Assembly: GCF_003885105.1 (NCBI RefSeq)
Contig: NZ_QWZQ01000007.1
Span: forward strand, 1-64,000
Origin: Lactiplantibacillus garii
GTDB lineage: Bacteria > Bacillota > Bacilli > Lactobacillales > Lactobacillaceae
Direction: 5' to 3'
DNA length: 64,000 nt
Positions 36,542 through 44,161 of the stretch are shown in pieces (position 1 is the first letter of the stretch; every line of letters begins with the position of its first letter). The notes beneath the pieces were generated by a model. It saw only the letters and a program-made list of their open reading frames with translations, made no database searches and had not been told where the DNA came from. The position numbers were made by a program, and so were the translations under genes.

Positions 36542-37084
36542 TTACTCCTTCTCCCGTTCCATTCGTGTTAATAACGCCGTGACCCACTTAAGCTGGGCCT
36601 CGGCTCGAACCCGTTGTAAATCGTTGACCAATAGTGCGTCCTGAATATCAGCTGCCAGCATGTGTGGATTATTCGTCACGTGCCCCGCCTGGTCGGCCAA
36701 GCGTTGGAGCTGACCGCTGACAAACTGGCGAAAGTCCGTTAAGACGGTCATCCGCTGAGTTGCCGTCAATAAATGCAAAAAGTTGACCTTCATTTGGTAC
36801 GTCAGTTGGGTCTGCTTATTCAGTGCAACCGGGGTCAGTACTAAGGTCATAAACCGCTGTCGCCCCGTTGCCGTGATGGTCGCTAATTTTTGGGGCCGTT
36901 TACTGGCCGTTTGTTTAAAGTCCATCGTTAGCACCCCCGCGGCAGCCAGCTTATCCAAGAGCGGGTACAACGCGCCAAAACTAATCGTCAGTTCCTGGCC
37001 AACCACGTTAATCAACGCTTTGCGCAACTGGTAACCAGTCATCGAATGGTCCATCAATTGTCCAAGAATAAAAAGTTCGTACAT
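36542..37084 (-). CDS. PadR family transcriptional repressor
   Basis: The protein has 180 residues. The N-terminal winged helix MYELFILGQLMDHSMTGYQL is typical of PadR, with SFGALYPLLDKLAAAG in the recognition region, followed by a helical C-terminal dimerisation domain (subfamily with about 180 residues). It is the first gene of a two-gene unit with the DHA2 exporter. A perfect inverted repeat lies between the -35 and -10 of its own promoter, indicating autorepression relieved by an exporter substrate or phenolic compound. Confidence 0.92.
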   Translation of the reverse strand: MYELFILGQLMDHSMTGYQLRKALINVVGQELTISFGALYPLLDKLAAAGVLTMDFKQTASKRPQKLATITATGRQRFMTLVLTPVALNKQTQLTYQMKVNFLHLLTATQRMTVLTDFRQFVSGQLQRLADQAGHVTNNPHMLAADIQDALLVNDLQRVRAEAQLKWVTALLTRMEREKE

Positions 37085-37115
37085 AACTCACTGTCACCTA
37101 ACTTTCGCGTTGTCT

Positions 37116-37144
37116 AGTATATATATCTTTTCGATATATTACAA
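37116..37144 (-). promoter_or_regulatory. PadR-exporter promoter with operator in the spacer
   Basis: A -35 TTGTAA (37139-37144) and a -10 TATACT (37116-37121) are 17 bases apart. Perfect arms ATATATC (37121-37127) and GATATAT (37133-37139) occupy the spacer, well placed for repressor binding. Confidence 0.72.
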
Positions 37145-37245
37145 GCCCAGTCACTTATCAAACCCCGGCAAACGGTGACTAAAAATCCCGGCAATTAATC
37201 AAAAAGTGCTATCATAAGGCATACTAACTAAGGGGGTTAGACACG

Positions 37246-38412
37246 ATGAGCACAATTATGGAAGACCTGCAAGTAGCAGCAAAACAAGCCCACCTCATCA
37301 ATCTTTATCAGGCCAATAGCGAAGTGGTTTACACCGGCTATATCGATAGTCTGGCACCCGATGGCGTGGTCATGGATACCTACGATGACGCCGGGGTACA
37401 GGATGGTGCCGTCTTCATGCGTTACGACGTTATCGACGAAGTTGAAATGATGAGTGAAGACTTAGACAACATGGCATTTCGACTAGAAAACGCCACGACT
37501 GAGCGGCTCAACGCGGTGCCCCAAGAACCGTTGCACCTCGACGACCGCCACAACGTTTTACCACAGATCATGGCCCAATCGGCGACTAGTCAACAAGTGA
37601 TTCTGCTCGTACTGGCCAACAACGACAAGTACCTCGAGGGTCAGGTCACTAACGCAACCGCCCAAGACTTTAGTTTCAAAACTTTCGATAAATTTAACTT
37701 TCGCCACAACGGGACTCAGGACCTCGATTTAAGTGCGGTCCAAATCGTTGAGTTTCGGGGTAACGAACTACTACTGGAGAGTGCCTTCGTTAAAACGGAC
37801 TACCACCACGAGGACACCGTTAAAGTTTCTGGCCAACTCGCAACTGCGGCAACGTTAAGACGAGCTCAGCAAGAACACCAACTGATCGCCATCCGGTCCG
37901 CGGACGGTACCGACATGTTCTTCGTTGGTTTCATCAACGCCTTAAATGACGACAGTGTTCTGCTAAACTTAGTCGACATGACCGGTCAGTTCGGAGGGTA
38001 CACCCTTTGCCGGCGGTCGCTGATCGAATCGGTCACGATTCAGTCCGACTACCTCCAAACAATGCGCGGGTTTATTGAACTCAACCGGCAATACGAACTA
38101 AACGTCCAACCGGTACTCAATAACGAGCGTTTATTTGACGCGACGACCGATTTGTTCGACGCGGTTCTTCGCCAAGCGGGCACCTTCAACAACCTGGTTC
38201 ACTTAACGTCCGAAAATCCGATGCTCCCCGCCATGACGGGGTATCCCGGAACCGTTACTAACGGACACTTCATTTTCTACAACATTGACGATGACAACCA
38301 GATCAACCACGTGGGTACCATGATCGAACTTGACCAAGTCGTGGAACTATCCTTTGGCTACATGGACGCCTACCTACTGGAAAAGCGGCTTAAAAGTACC
38401 GGTAATTTATAA
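37246..38412 (+). CDS. Protein of unknown function with four related beta-rich repeats
   Basis: This acidic soluble protein has 388 residues and no signal peptide or membrane helix. Four segments show a shared pattern of a Gly-containing strand, a hydrophobic strand, an acidic turn and an Ile/Val-Glu strand: VYTGYIDSLAPDGVVMDTY, YLEGQVTNATAQDFSFKTF, FFVGFINALNDDSVLLNLV and YPGTVTNGHFIFYNI, each followed 20-30 residues later by a variant of DEVEMM, IVEFRG, IESVTI or VVELSF. This resembles tandem small Sm-like barrels. I do not recognise a named family. It starts behind AAGGGGG and ends before a parS-like site. Confidence 0.7.
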   Translation: MSTIMEDLQVAAKQAHLINLYQANSEVVYTGYIDSLAPDGVVMDTYDDAGVQDGAVFMRYDVIDEVEMMSEDLDNMAFRLENATTERLNAVPQEPLHLDDRHNVLPQIMAQSATSQQVILLVLANNDKYLEGQVTNATAQDFSFKTFDKFNFRHNGTQDLDLSAVQIVEFRGNELLLESAFVKTDYHHEDTVKVSGQLATAATLRRAQQEHQLIAIRSADGTDMFFVGFINALNDDSVLLNLVDMTGQFGGYTLCRRSLIESVTIQSDYLQTMRGFIELNRQYELNVQPVLNNERLFDATTDLFDAVLRQAGTFNNLVHLTSENPMLPAMTGYPGTVTNGHFIFYNIDDDNQINHVGTMIELDQVVELSFGYMDAYLLEKRLKSTGNL

Positions 38413-38417
38413 AAATT

Positions 38418-38433
38418 AGTTTCACGTGAAACA
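38418..38433. other. parS-like chromosome partition site
   Basis: AGTTTCACGTGAAACA differs from the Firmicutes parS consensus TGTTNCACGTGAAACA at the first base only, and contains the perfect 14-bp palindrome GTTTCACGTGAAAC. It lies in a gap between a stop codon and a terminator, free of coding constraint. It would be a ParB (Spo0J) loading site. Confidence 0.75.
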
Positions 38434-38441
38434 ATCACGCA

Positions 38442-38477
38442 AAAAAAGCTTTCCGTCAACTTCGGGAAGCTTTTTTG
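38442..38477. terminator. Bidirectional terminator between the four-repeat gene and birA
   Basis: Arms AAAAAAGCTTTCC and GGGAAGCTTTTTT pair with one mismatch across a nine-base loop. A and T runs lie on the respective sides. Confidence 0.85.
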
Positions 38478-38492
38478 GTAACCAATCGTTAT

Positions 38493-39464
38493 TTATCGAA
38501 CCCGGGTAACTTCGCCACTGGTAAAACTTTCTCGTTGCCCCGTTGGTAACGTTAGGACGAGTCCCCCACGATCATCAATGGTGTCCGCAATACCGGTAAC
38601 GGCGCGCTGACCCACTTGCAACGTGACCGGCCGGCCTAAAATTACCGACTTTTCACGGTAAAATGGCAATAGTGCCGTGGAAGGGTATTGCTGATAAGCC
38701 GCATTAATTGCCACTAAAAGTGCGGCGGCCAACTGGTTACGATCTACGCTTGCCGTGGGAGCAATACCCTGCGCAATCGCAGTCAGTTCCGTCGGGAAGT
38801 CCTTAGTCGTTAAGTTCAGCCCGACCCCCACGATGAAAGCGGCGGTCGAAGTGGACTCCAACTCCATACTGGCCTCGGTGATGATGCCACCGACCTTGTG
38901 TTGGTTTAAAAAAATATCGTTGACCCACTTTAGGCCAAAGTCTTTGGTTGGAAAAAATCGTTGAAGAACTTTGACCACGCTCACCACCACCCCGGTCGTC
39001 AGCAACCCGACTTGCGAGAGATCATTAGTTGGATTCGGCAACACCAAACTAAAGTACAGGCCGGTTTGTGCCGGTGAATAGAACGTGCGTCCTAAGCGTC
39101 CGTACCCCGCCGTTTGCTGGTCGGCTAAAAACGCGGCAACTTGCGGCTGGGCCTGGCGACTCAGCGACTGTTTAGCTAAATACTGGGTCGACGCGGTGGT
39201 CGTAGCCACCTCGATTGGCCCGGTAAAGCCACTCCCCGCGGCCACTTTAATGGCCAAGGCGTCCAATTGCCGACTACCAGCGTACTGGTAACCCCGGTTC
39301 TTACGGCTGTCAATTTGATGACCACGTTTACGCAGCGCGTTGATTGCCTTCCAGACACTTTCCCGACTAATTCCGACCTGCTGTGCGAGTTGGTCTCCCG
39401 ATAGCCATTCGTCCGGGTGCGCCATTAACTGGGTTAAAATTTGTTGTTTGGTTGAACCACTCAT
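38493..39464 (-). CDS. birA: Bifunctional biotin-protein ligase/biotin operon repressor
   Basis: The protein has 323 residues. The N-terminal winged helix (residues 1-65) has WLSGDQLAQQVGISRESVWKAI. The ligase core shows GYGRLGRTFYSP (biotinyl-AMP loop) near residue 120, KWVNDIFLNQHKVGGI near residue 185 and a C-terminal SH3-like domain. It attaches biotin to carrier proteins and, as biotinyl-AMP holorepressor, binds the bioY promoter. It follows bioY by nine bases in one operon. Confidence 0.96.
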   Translation of the reverse strand: MSGSTKQQILTQLMAHPDEWLSGDQLAQQVGISRESVWKAINALRKRGHQIDSRKNRGYQYAGSRQLDALAIKVAAGSGFTGPIEVATTTASTQYLAKQSLSRQAQPQVAAFLADQQTAGYGRLGRTFYSPAQTGLYFSLVLPNPTNDLSQVGLLTTGVVVSVVKVLQRFFPTKDFGLKWVNDIFLNQHKVGGIITEASMELESTSTAAFIVGVGLNLTTKDFPTELTAIAQGIAPTASVDRNQLAAALLVAINAAYQQYPSTALLPFYREKSVILGRPVTLQVGQRAVTGIADTIDDRGGLVLTLPTGQRESFTSGEVTRVR

Positions 39465-39473
39465 GTTTTCCTC

Positions 39474-40037
39474 CTACGCTGGAATTTCAAAATCAATAAC
39501 GTTGCGGACCCGCCGCGCGATCATCACGGCAAAGGTCGCCTTGATCAAGTCGCCCGGAATAAACGCCAAGTTTGAAAGTAACGCCGGAGCTAGTCCCATG
39601 TTAGACTGAATTGCTAACCACACGGCCCCGACCACGTCGATAAATCCGATCCCGGCGATCCAAACGATCAATAATTCACGCCACCAGTTTTTAGCCATCA
39701 ACGCGTGGGTGCGCTGAAAAAGCGTCCCCATCAACACCGGTGCCAACAGCCACGCGACGAGGTAACCACCGGTTGGGCCAACAAAAACGGCTAACCCGCC
39801 ACGACCACCGGACAGGACGGGAAGTCCCAACGCGGCCAATGCCAGAAACAGACCCACGGCGACCGTACCGTACTTCCGACCTAACAGTTCCGCAGCCAAA
39901 AAGATGCCCATATTCTGTAAAATAATTGGAACCGGAATAAAGCCCACCGGAATTCCCGGAAAAAAGCCTAGAATAATTAATAGTGCCGTTACCATGGCAG
40001 TCTGTGTTAAGTGTTTAATGCGTTGTTGATTCGTCAT
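39474..40037 (-). CDS. bioY: Biotin transporter substrate-binding subunit BioY
   Basis: This 187-residue S component of an energy-coupling factor transporter has about six helices and the signature GGRGGLAVFVGPTGGYLVAW near residue 85 in the middle of the protein. It takes up biotin using a shared EcfAA'T module encoded elsewhere. The start at 40037 has GGGG ten bases upstream; the longer frame to 40097 reads through the operator. It is first in a bioY-birA operon under a BirA operator, consistent with a biotin auxotroph that scavenges the vitamin. Confidence 0.95.
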   Translation of the reverse strand: MTNQQRIKHLTQTAMVTALLIILGFFPGIPVGFIPVPIILQNMGIFLAAELLGRKYGTVAVGLFLALAALGLPVLSGGRGGLAVFVGPTGGYLVAWLLAPVLMGTLFQRTHALMAKNWWRELLIVWIAGIGFIDVVGAVWLAIQSNMGLAPALLSNLAFIPGDLIKATFAVMIARRVRNVIDFEIPA

Positions 40038-40068
40038 CGTCCGCACGCCCCTTTTATGAATTACTAAC

Positions 40069-40119
40069 AGTATAAGATAATAGTAACCCATTATCAATAC
40101 TATGGGTTACTATTATCTT
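40069..40119 (-). promoter_or_regulatory. bioY promoter with BirA operator
   Basis: Perfect 18-bp arms AAGATAATAGTAACCCAT (40074-40091) and ATGGGTTACTATTATCTT (40102-40119) flank ten bases. The half-sites ATAGTAACC and GGTTACTAT are 16 bases apart, the spacing seen in BirA boxes. The minus-strand promoter TTGATA (40092-40097) and TATACT (40069-40074), 17 bases apart, is covered by the repeat. Confidence 0.85.
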
Positions 40120-40167
40120 AACAAAAGTGACCCAACCAAGGGCGGGCCACTTATTGAAACGTTGTCG

Positions 40168-40413
40168 TTATGCTTTGGGAAGTCGCTTCTCAATGTGATA
40201 CTTGCGTGCTTGTGGTTTAGGACCATCCGTCGAAATCAGGTCATCCGCGTAAAATACGGAATAACCGTGATCTTCCTCTAACGGCCGTGCAATCAGTAAT
40301 CCCCGTTTACGACCGTGCTGAGCGTTATAAATGTCAGCGCTCCGGAGCGCTTCGTTATAATCATGGGATTCTGAAATCGCATCGCCTGGATTAAAAAGAA
40401 CGTTTTCATCCAT
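40168..40413 (-). CDS. Small acidic/basic protein of unknown function
   Basis: This encodes about 81 residues. The protein has DENVLFNPGDAISESHDYNEAL followed by RSADIYNAQHGRKRGLLIARPLEED, then a basic tail ending in EKRLPKA (split here for length). No membrane segment, cysteine or named domain is seen. The start at 40413 has GGAG nine bases upstream; a TTG at 40422 overlaps that site. It is monocistronic, upstream of the dipeptidase gene on the same strand but behind it in transcription order. Confidence 0.65.
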   Translation of the reverse strand: MDENVLFNPGDAISESHDYNEALRSADIYNAQHGRKRGLLIARPLEEDHGYSVFYADDLISTDGPKPQARKYHIEKRLPKA

Positions 40414-40475
40414 CTCGATCAACTCCTTAGGATTGGTACCTTAATTATACACACTTACCACGTTTTGGCGAAAGT

Positions 40476-41888
40476 TTAAAGGTTGATATCCACGTTGTAG
40501 GTCAGTTTAGATAACGTTAACCCCTTGGTGACGAGTTCGCCGATAAAGGCCTGGGCCTTATCCCGCATCATGGCAACCATGACTTTATCCTGTTCCGTTA
40601 AGAAGGCGGTTAACTCATCACCGGATAACTTGGCCGCTTTCTTGTCGGTTTCAGCGACAAATTGTCCCAATTCGATTCGGCATTCCTTTAAGTAATCAAC
40701 GTTGTCCTGCACAAAGTCGGCGTAGTGAGTTTCGGTCATCATTGAAACCGTCCGGTATAGCCAGTAAGCACTCTTAATGTCGTACTTCAACGGCGTGTTA
40801 GCAAAGCTCGGGTCCGTTTCCGAAACGTTCGCGTGGAACGGTAGGAACGGCGCAAACGCCGGGGTCCCAAAGGTCATCCACATAATGGCACTCTGTTCTT
40901 CGGGCACGTCGTTACGAATCTGCATCACGTGAGAGTTTTGCGTCCGGTTCATGGAAATTGGCCGGAATTTTTTGGCTTCCGGCGTGTTCAAAAATGGATC
41001 ATACTTAGTTTCGTTGTAGTGCGAACCCAAAACGTATTCCACGTCAGCCACCGAAATTTTCTTAGCGGCGTGGCAAATGAATGGGAGTTCGCTGGATTGC
41101 GGATCCTGTTCAATTTCCGGGTTGAAGTAGTGTTGGCCGTACCAAACCCGTGGTGTGTTGTAGTGCCGGTCCTTTTCATTATCGGTTCCAAAGATGTGAC
41201 GGAAGTTGAAGCCTTCCTTGTCCGGGTTCAAGTGGTGTTCTTCAACGAATTCTTGAATTCCGTCGGACCACATAAAGTTATCGGGATCGTTAAAGTCGAC
41301 CCATTGGATGGCAACTTGGTTAGCAGCTACCGCGTAGGCGTCGTCCGGAATCCGTTGTGCGACCCAGTGGTGCCCCGTCACGATTTCCATGTACCAAACG
41401 TCATTTTTATCGTTAAAGAGTACCCCGTTACCTTCGGGTGAACCGTACTTAGCAATCAGCTGGCCCAAGTATTCAACCCCACCACGGGCGGAATCGATAA
41501 ACGGGGTCAACATCGTTGGTAAGGAGTCTTCTGCCAGACCATTCTTAACAAAGGGGTCAAACGTCAATGTATGTTCATTACCATAAACACTTTCAGTGGA
41601 AGAAACCCCGACGTTCTTTTCGTTAAAGCCGTTTTCTTCAAAAACACCCTTTTCGGCAACTTCGATGTTTGGTACGGCTTGGTAACGGTAACCGTCTGCT
41701 GGAAGTGGCGCGGTAAAGCCGTTCTTACCGGAAGTCAACGTTTCGTGACGGCCGTGAACCGCGGGGTGAACAATAAACTTTTGTGGTGTAATCGGCATAA
41801 AAGTATCGTCATTACGAGCAATGATCGTGGAACCGTCCACGGTTGCTTTTTTCCCTACTAAAATAGTGGTACATGCTTGTTCATTCAT
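40476..41888 (-). CDS. C69 family dipeptidase (PepD type)
   Basis: This 470-residue Ntn-hydrolase has Cys6 (MNEQACTTILVGKKATVDGS) as catalytic nucleophile, exposed after removal of a short N-terminal piece. The segments IIARNDD and VAANQVAIQWVDFNDP are typical of PepD/PepDA. It hydrolyses dipeptides in the cytoplasm and feeds amino-acid supply. Length matches lactobacillar PepD proteins. It is preceded by a 200-base A+T-rich upstream region. Confidence 0.94.
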   Translation of the reverse strand: MNEQACTTILVGKKATVDGSTIIARNDDTFMPITPQKFIVHPAVHGRHETLTSGKNGFTAPLPADGYRYQAVPNIEVAEKGVFEENGFNEKNVGVSSTESVYGNEHTLTFDPFVKNGLAEDSLPTMLTPFIDSARGGVEYLGQLIAKYGSPEGNGVLFNDKNDVWYMEIVTGHHWVAQRIPDDAYAVAANQVAIQWVDFNDPDNFMWSDGIQEFVEEHHLNPDKEGFNFRHIFGTDNEKDRHYNTPRVWYGQHYFNPEIEQDPQSSELPFICHAAKKISVADVEYVLGSHYNETKYDPFLNTPEAKKFRPISMNRTQNSHVMQIRNDVPEEQSAIMWMTFGTPAFAPFLPFHANVSETDPSFANTPLKYDIKSAYWLYRTVSMMTETHYADFVQDNVDYLKECRIELGQFVAETDKKAAKLSGDELTAFLTEQDKVMVAMMRDKAQAFIGELVTKGLTLSKLTYNVDINL

Positions 41889-42112
41889 GTAAACACGCTC
41901 CTATCAGATTAATGTATACGTTCTCAAGTTTAATGATACACGCTCTCTTTAAAATTACCACCATGCCGGAAGCGCTAACATTGAATTCTTACGTAATTCT
42001 AATTGCGCGTGGCACTTAAGAAAAACAAGTTTTTTCATTATTTAATGAATTATTCTTAAATTTGAAAAATCATCGCCACACTTTCTTCACAATTCGTTGG
42101 TACTATGTATTC

Positions 42113-42350
42113 ATAGCAATTGAGGATCCCCCTCCAAGATTGCTATTATAATAATTAACATTCTTTTCATTTACTCCTCCAAAGTAATGAAATCCGTTAA
42201 AGTGTAAAAACTTTAACAGCTTGGTGAGCGGCATGTGAACGTCCCCCCGCTTATATGAATAAACGCTCATCAAGTTTATCAGCATATGATTCCCCGTCAT
42301 ATGCTGACCTACTCCTTTTGACCTTCGTATTCCCGTACGAAGGTTTTTTT
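42113..42350 (+). ncRNA. Candidate structured RNA: five successive hairpins ending in an intrinsic terminator
   Basis: Plus strand, in order: ATAGCAAT/ATTGCTAT (42113-42146); GTTAAAG/CTTTAAC (42196-42217); CTTGGTGAGCG/CGCTCATCAAG (42220-42274, one mismatch); TCAGCATATGA/TCATATGCTGA (42279-42307, perfect); and the terminator ACCTTCGTA/TACGAAGGT with seven T (42321-42350). No gene is downstream on this strand within reach, so a free small RNA is plausible. The minus strand holds a 19-codon frame (42111-42170, MKRMLIIIIAILEGDPQLL) with a strong GGAGGAG site, so a type I toxin-antitoxin arrangement is one possibility. No known RNA family is recognised and no convincing promoter was found. Confidence 0.4.
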
Positions 42351-42352
42351 GT

Positions 42353-42443
42353 GTAGAGTGTGAGATTCAAGCGGGTTGGGGCCGAGGATTAGCCTAGCGG
42401 GCAGCGGTATGCGGGTTTGGCATATTGCTGGTCGCGTAGCTAA
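42353..42443. repeat. Dispersed 91-bp repeat, copy 1
   Basis: This 91-bp segment is about 91% identical (eight differences by eye, no gaps) to 56092-56182. Both copies begin with GTAGAGTGTGAG immediately after the T run of an intrinsic terminator. No open frame is conserved between the copies in a way that suggests protein coding. Confidence 0.8.
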
Positions 42444-42472
42444 CCGGAAGACCCAGCTTGACCCGAGCACGT

Positions 42473-42589
42473 TTATCCCTTCAACACGCCCACGATCAGA
42501 ACCCCCAGAAACACTAAGGCACTCAAATAAACGATGATCCAAAAGATATCAACGATTAAACTGTTATCATCATAATTTGTCTGTTTCAT
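42473..42589 (-). CDS. 38-residue single-helix membrane peptide
   Basis: A short frame MKQTNYDDNSLIVDIFWIIV... encodes 38 residues: a polar acidic start, one hydrophobic helix (residues 12-35) and a Lys-Gly end. GGAGG lies seven bases before the ATG. The size and shape match small membrane regulators or membrane-damaging peptides; no family is recognised. A second hydrophobic frame lies just upstream on the same strand. Confidence 0.55.
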   Translation of the reverse strand: MKQTNYDDNSLIVDIFWIIVYLSALVFLGVLIVGVLKG

Positions 42590-42635
42590 TTTAAAGCCTC
42601 CTACGAATATTTAGTAATTTATGGCCAATCAAAAC

Positions 42636-42770
42636 TTAATTTAACGCAAACACACCCCAAATAAAGTAAATGCACACACCTAACAATACTAACGATACTA
42701 AGGTAAATAGTAGCCATCCAATTAAGCTAAAGAGGAGCGCGATTCCCTCAAAAAACCATTCTAAAAAATC
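42636..42770 (-). pseudogene. Startless frame for a hydrophobic peptide, possible broken small gene
   Basis: A 44-codon open frame beginning DFLEWFFEGIALLFS and ending FIWGVFALN is strongly hydrophobic and ends 47 bases before the 38-residue peptide. It has no in-frame ATG, GTG or TTG, although AGGGGGAG at 42782-42789 looks like a ribosome binding site and a TTG at 42770-42772 sits one frame away. A one-base lesion, or a non-standard start codon, could explain this. The rest of 42590-43015 contains only A+T-rich sequence, a doubtful 53-64 codon frame (42799-42993) and a TATAAT. Confidence 0.35.
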
Positions 42771-43015
42771 AAGCCTATTTGCTCCCCCTGTTTTTCTATT
42801 AATTATAACCCGCTTTAAGTTCCGCGACCATCACATATAAAGCGTTCTCATTACCGGTTCTCAATTTCCCCACGCACGCGTCACCGGTAGTTACCAAAAC
42901 CAAATTAACGGTTATCGGGCCAAATAACGTCGGCCCGTTCCCACTCCCTTGCACTACCATTCCGTCACTAAACGGCTTATAATTAAGTATCACAAAGATA
43001 AGGTGGAGAACGGCT

Positions 43016-43234
43016 ATGCAAGAAGGATACTTAGATCAGCGCTTAATTGGTCGGCGTTTCGTGTTGCAAGCAAGTGATTTGACCGACGGCGTTGCGTTCT
43101 ACGGTATTTTTTACCACTTACGTTCAAACCAACCGCTACACGCCGGGGACACCGTCGAAATCACTGCAACCAGTGCGCACGGATTGACGGTAACGGTGGT
43201 CGCACCACCACATCAGGGGGAGGACACAATATGA
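43016..43234 (+). CDS. Short NfeD-like OB-fold protein
   Basis: This 72-residue protein corresponds to the C-terminal beta-barrel of NfeD proteins (GRRFVLQASDLTDG, LHAGDTVEITATSAHGLTVTVV), without the membrane domain that NfeD normally has. It overlaps the SPFH gene by four bases (ATGA), so the two are translationally coupled. NfeD and SPFH/flotillin proteins are a well-known partnership in membrane domain organisation. GGTGGAG precedes the ATG. Confidence 0.7.
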   Translation: MQEGYLDQRLIGRRFVLQASDLTDGVAFYGIFYHLRSNQPLHAGDTVEITATSAHGLTVTVVAPPHQGEDTI

Positions 43235-44136
43235 TTCAGCTTATTATTGGCATTATTGTCATCATTTTAGTTTTATTGGTGTTGGCCGCGTCGATTCGCA
43301 TCATCACCCAACCCAATCAGGGGGTCGTTTTAACCTTCGGGAAATTTGAACGGGTACTTAGTTCCGGCTTCCACTTCATTAAACCGTTTATTTCACACGT
43401 CATCACGGTCAATACCGCGCAAACACCGGTTGATTTAAACCAACAAGTTGTCATCACTAAGGATAACGCCGAGATTTCGGTCAAGATTTCCTTAAAATAC
43501 CACGTCACTAACATCGAAGACTTTGTCTTTAAAAACGAAGATTCTGTGCGGAGCATGATCCAAGATACCCGGGCCGCTCTGCGGGGCATTATCGGGAACA
43601 AAGAACTGAACGAAGTCTTGAACGGGACCCAGGAAATCAACGCCGCGTTGTTTAAAGAAATTTCTTCCGTCACGGCTGGTTACGGGCTGAACGTTGACCG
43701 GGTCAACATTGATTCGGTCAACCCGTCCGCTGATATTCAAGCTTCCATGAACAAATTACTGCAAGCTACCCGGGAACGGGATGCCACCATTGCGACCGCC
43801 GAAGGTAAAAGCCGGTCGATCACCTTGGAAAACGAAGCCAATAACCGGGCCCTACTAGCAACCAACAAGGCCCAAAACGAAGCGCTCGTTAACAGCGCCA
43901 AGGCCAAGGCCACCGCTGTTCAAACCGAAGCGGACGCCGATGCTTACCGCACCCGGATTTTAAACGAAGCGTTGACCGCTTCATCCGAAAACTACTTTAT
44001 CTTCCAAAACACCGAAGCCGTCAAAGCGTTAGCCGACGGTAGTGCCAACACCGTGGTCTTACCTAACCAGACGCTGGATAGTTTGGGATTGATTCCCGCG
44101 CTAACGAAGGTTGGCAAAATGGGCACTAAGGCCTAA
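43231..44136 (+). CDS. SPFH/Band 7 (stomatin-type) membrane protein
   Basis: This 301-residue protein has one N-terminal membrane helix (residues 3-22), then the SPFH domain with IITQPNQGVVLTFGKFERVL and DTRAALRGIIGNKELNEVLN. An Ala/Glu-rich coiled coil follows (residues 170-250; NKAQNEALVNSAKAKATAV). It belongs with the QmcA/HflC-like stomatins that form oligomeric membrane scaffolds, often controlling proteases. It is coupled to the short NfeD-like gene in front and ends at a strong terminator. Confidence 0.94.
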   Translation: MIQLIIGIIVIILVLLVLAASIRIITQPNQGVVLTFGKFERVLSSGFHFIKPFISHVITVNTAQTPVDLNQQVVITKDNAEISVKISLKYHVTNIEDFVFKNEDSVRSMIQDTRAALRGIIGNKELNEVLNGTQEINAALFKEISSVTAGYGLNVDRVNIDSVNPSADIQASMNKLLQATRERDATIATAEGKSRSITLENEANNRALLATNKAQNEALVNSAKAKATAVQTEADADAYRTRILNEALTASSENYFIFQNTEAVKALADGSANTVVLPNQTLDSLGLIPALTKVGKMGTKA

Positions 44137-44161
44137 GCACCCGCAGTACGGCTAAAACTTT

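Noticed and set aside
40929-41441. Open frame of 170 codons antisense to the dipeptidase gene
   Set aside because: Shadow of a well-supported C69 peptidase; no SD and Val/Phe-rich low-complexity composition.
42103-42300. 65-codon minus-strand frame in the hairpin region
   Set aside because: Reads through three hairpins, lacks similarity to any family, and its first start has no ribosome binding site; a shorter start behind GGGGGG (MPLTKLLK) is possible but unconvincing.
42309-42542. 77-codon minus-strand frame over the dispersed repeat
   Set aside because: It crosses a terminator and the 91-bp repeat, and overlaps the better supported 38-residue peptide in another frame.
42799-42993. 64-codon minus-strand frame upstream of the NfeD-like gene
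   Set aside because: GTG start without a ribosome binding site; the internal ATG also lacks a good one. It may be real but cannot be supported.
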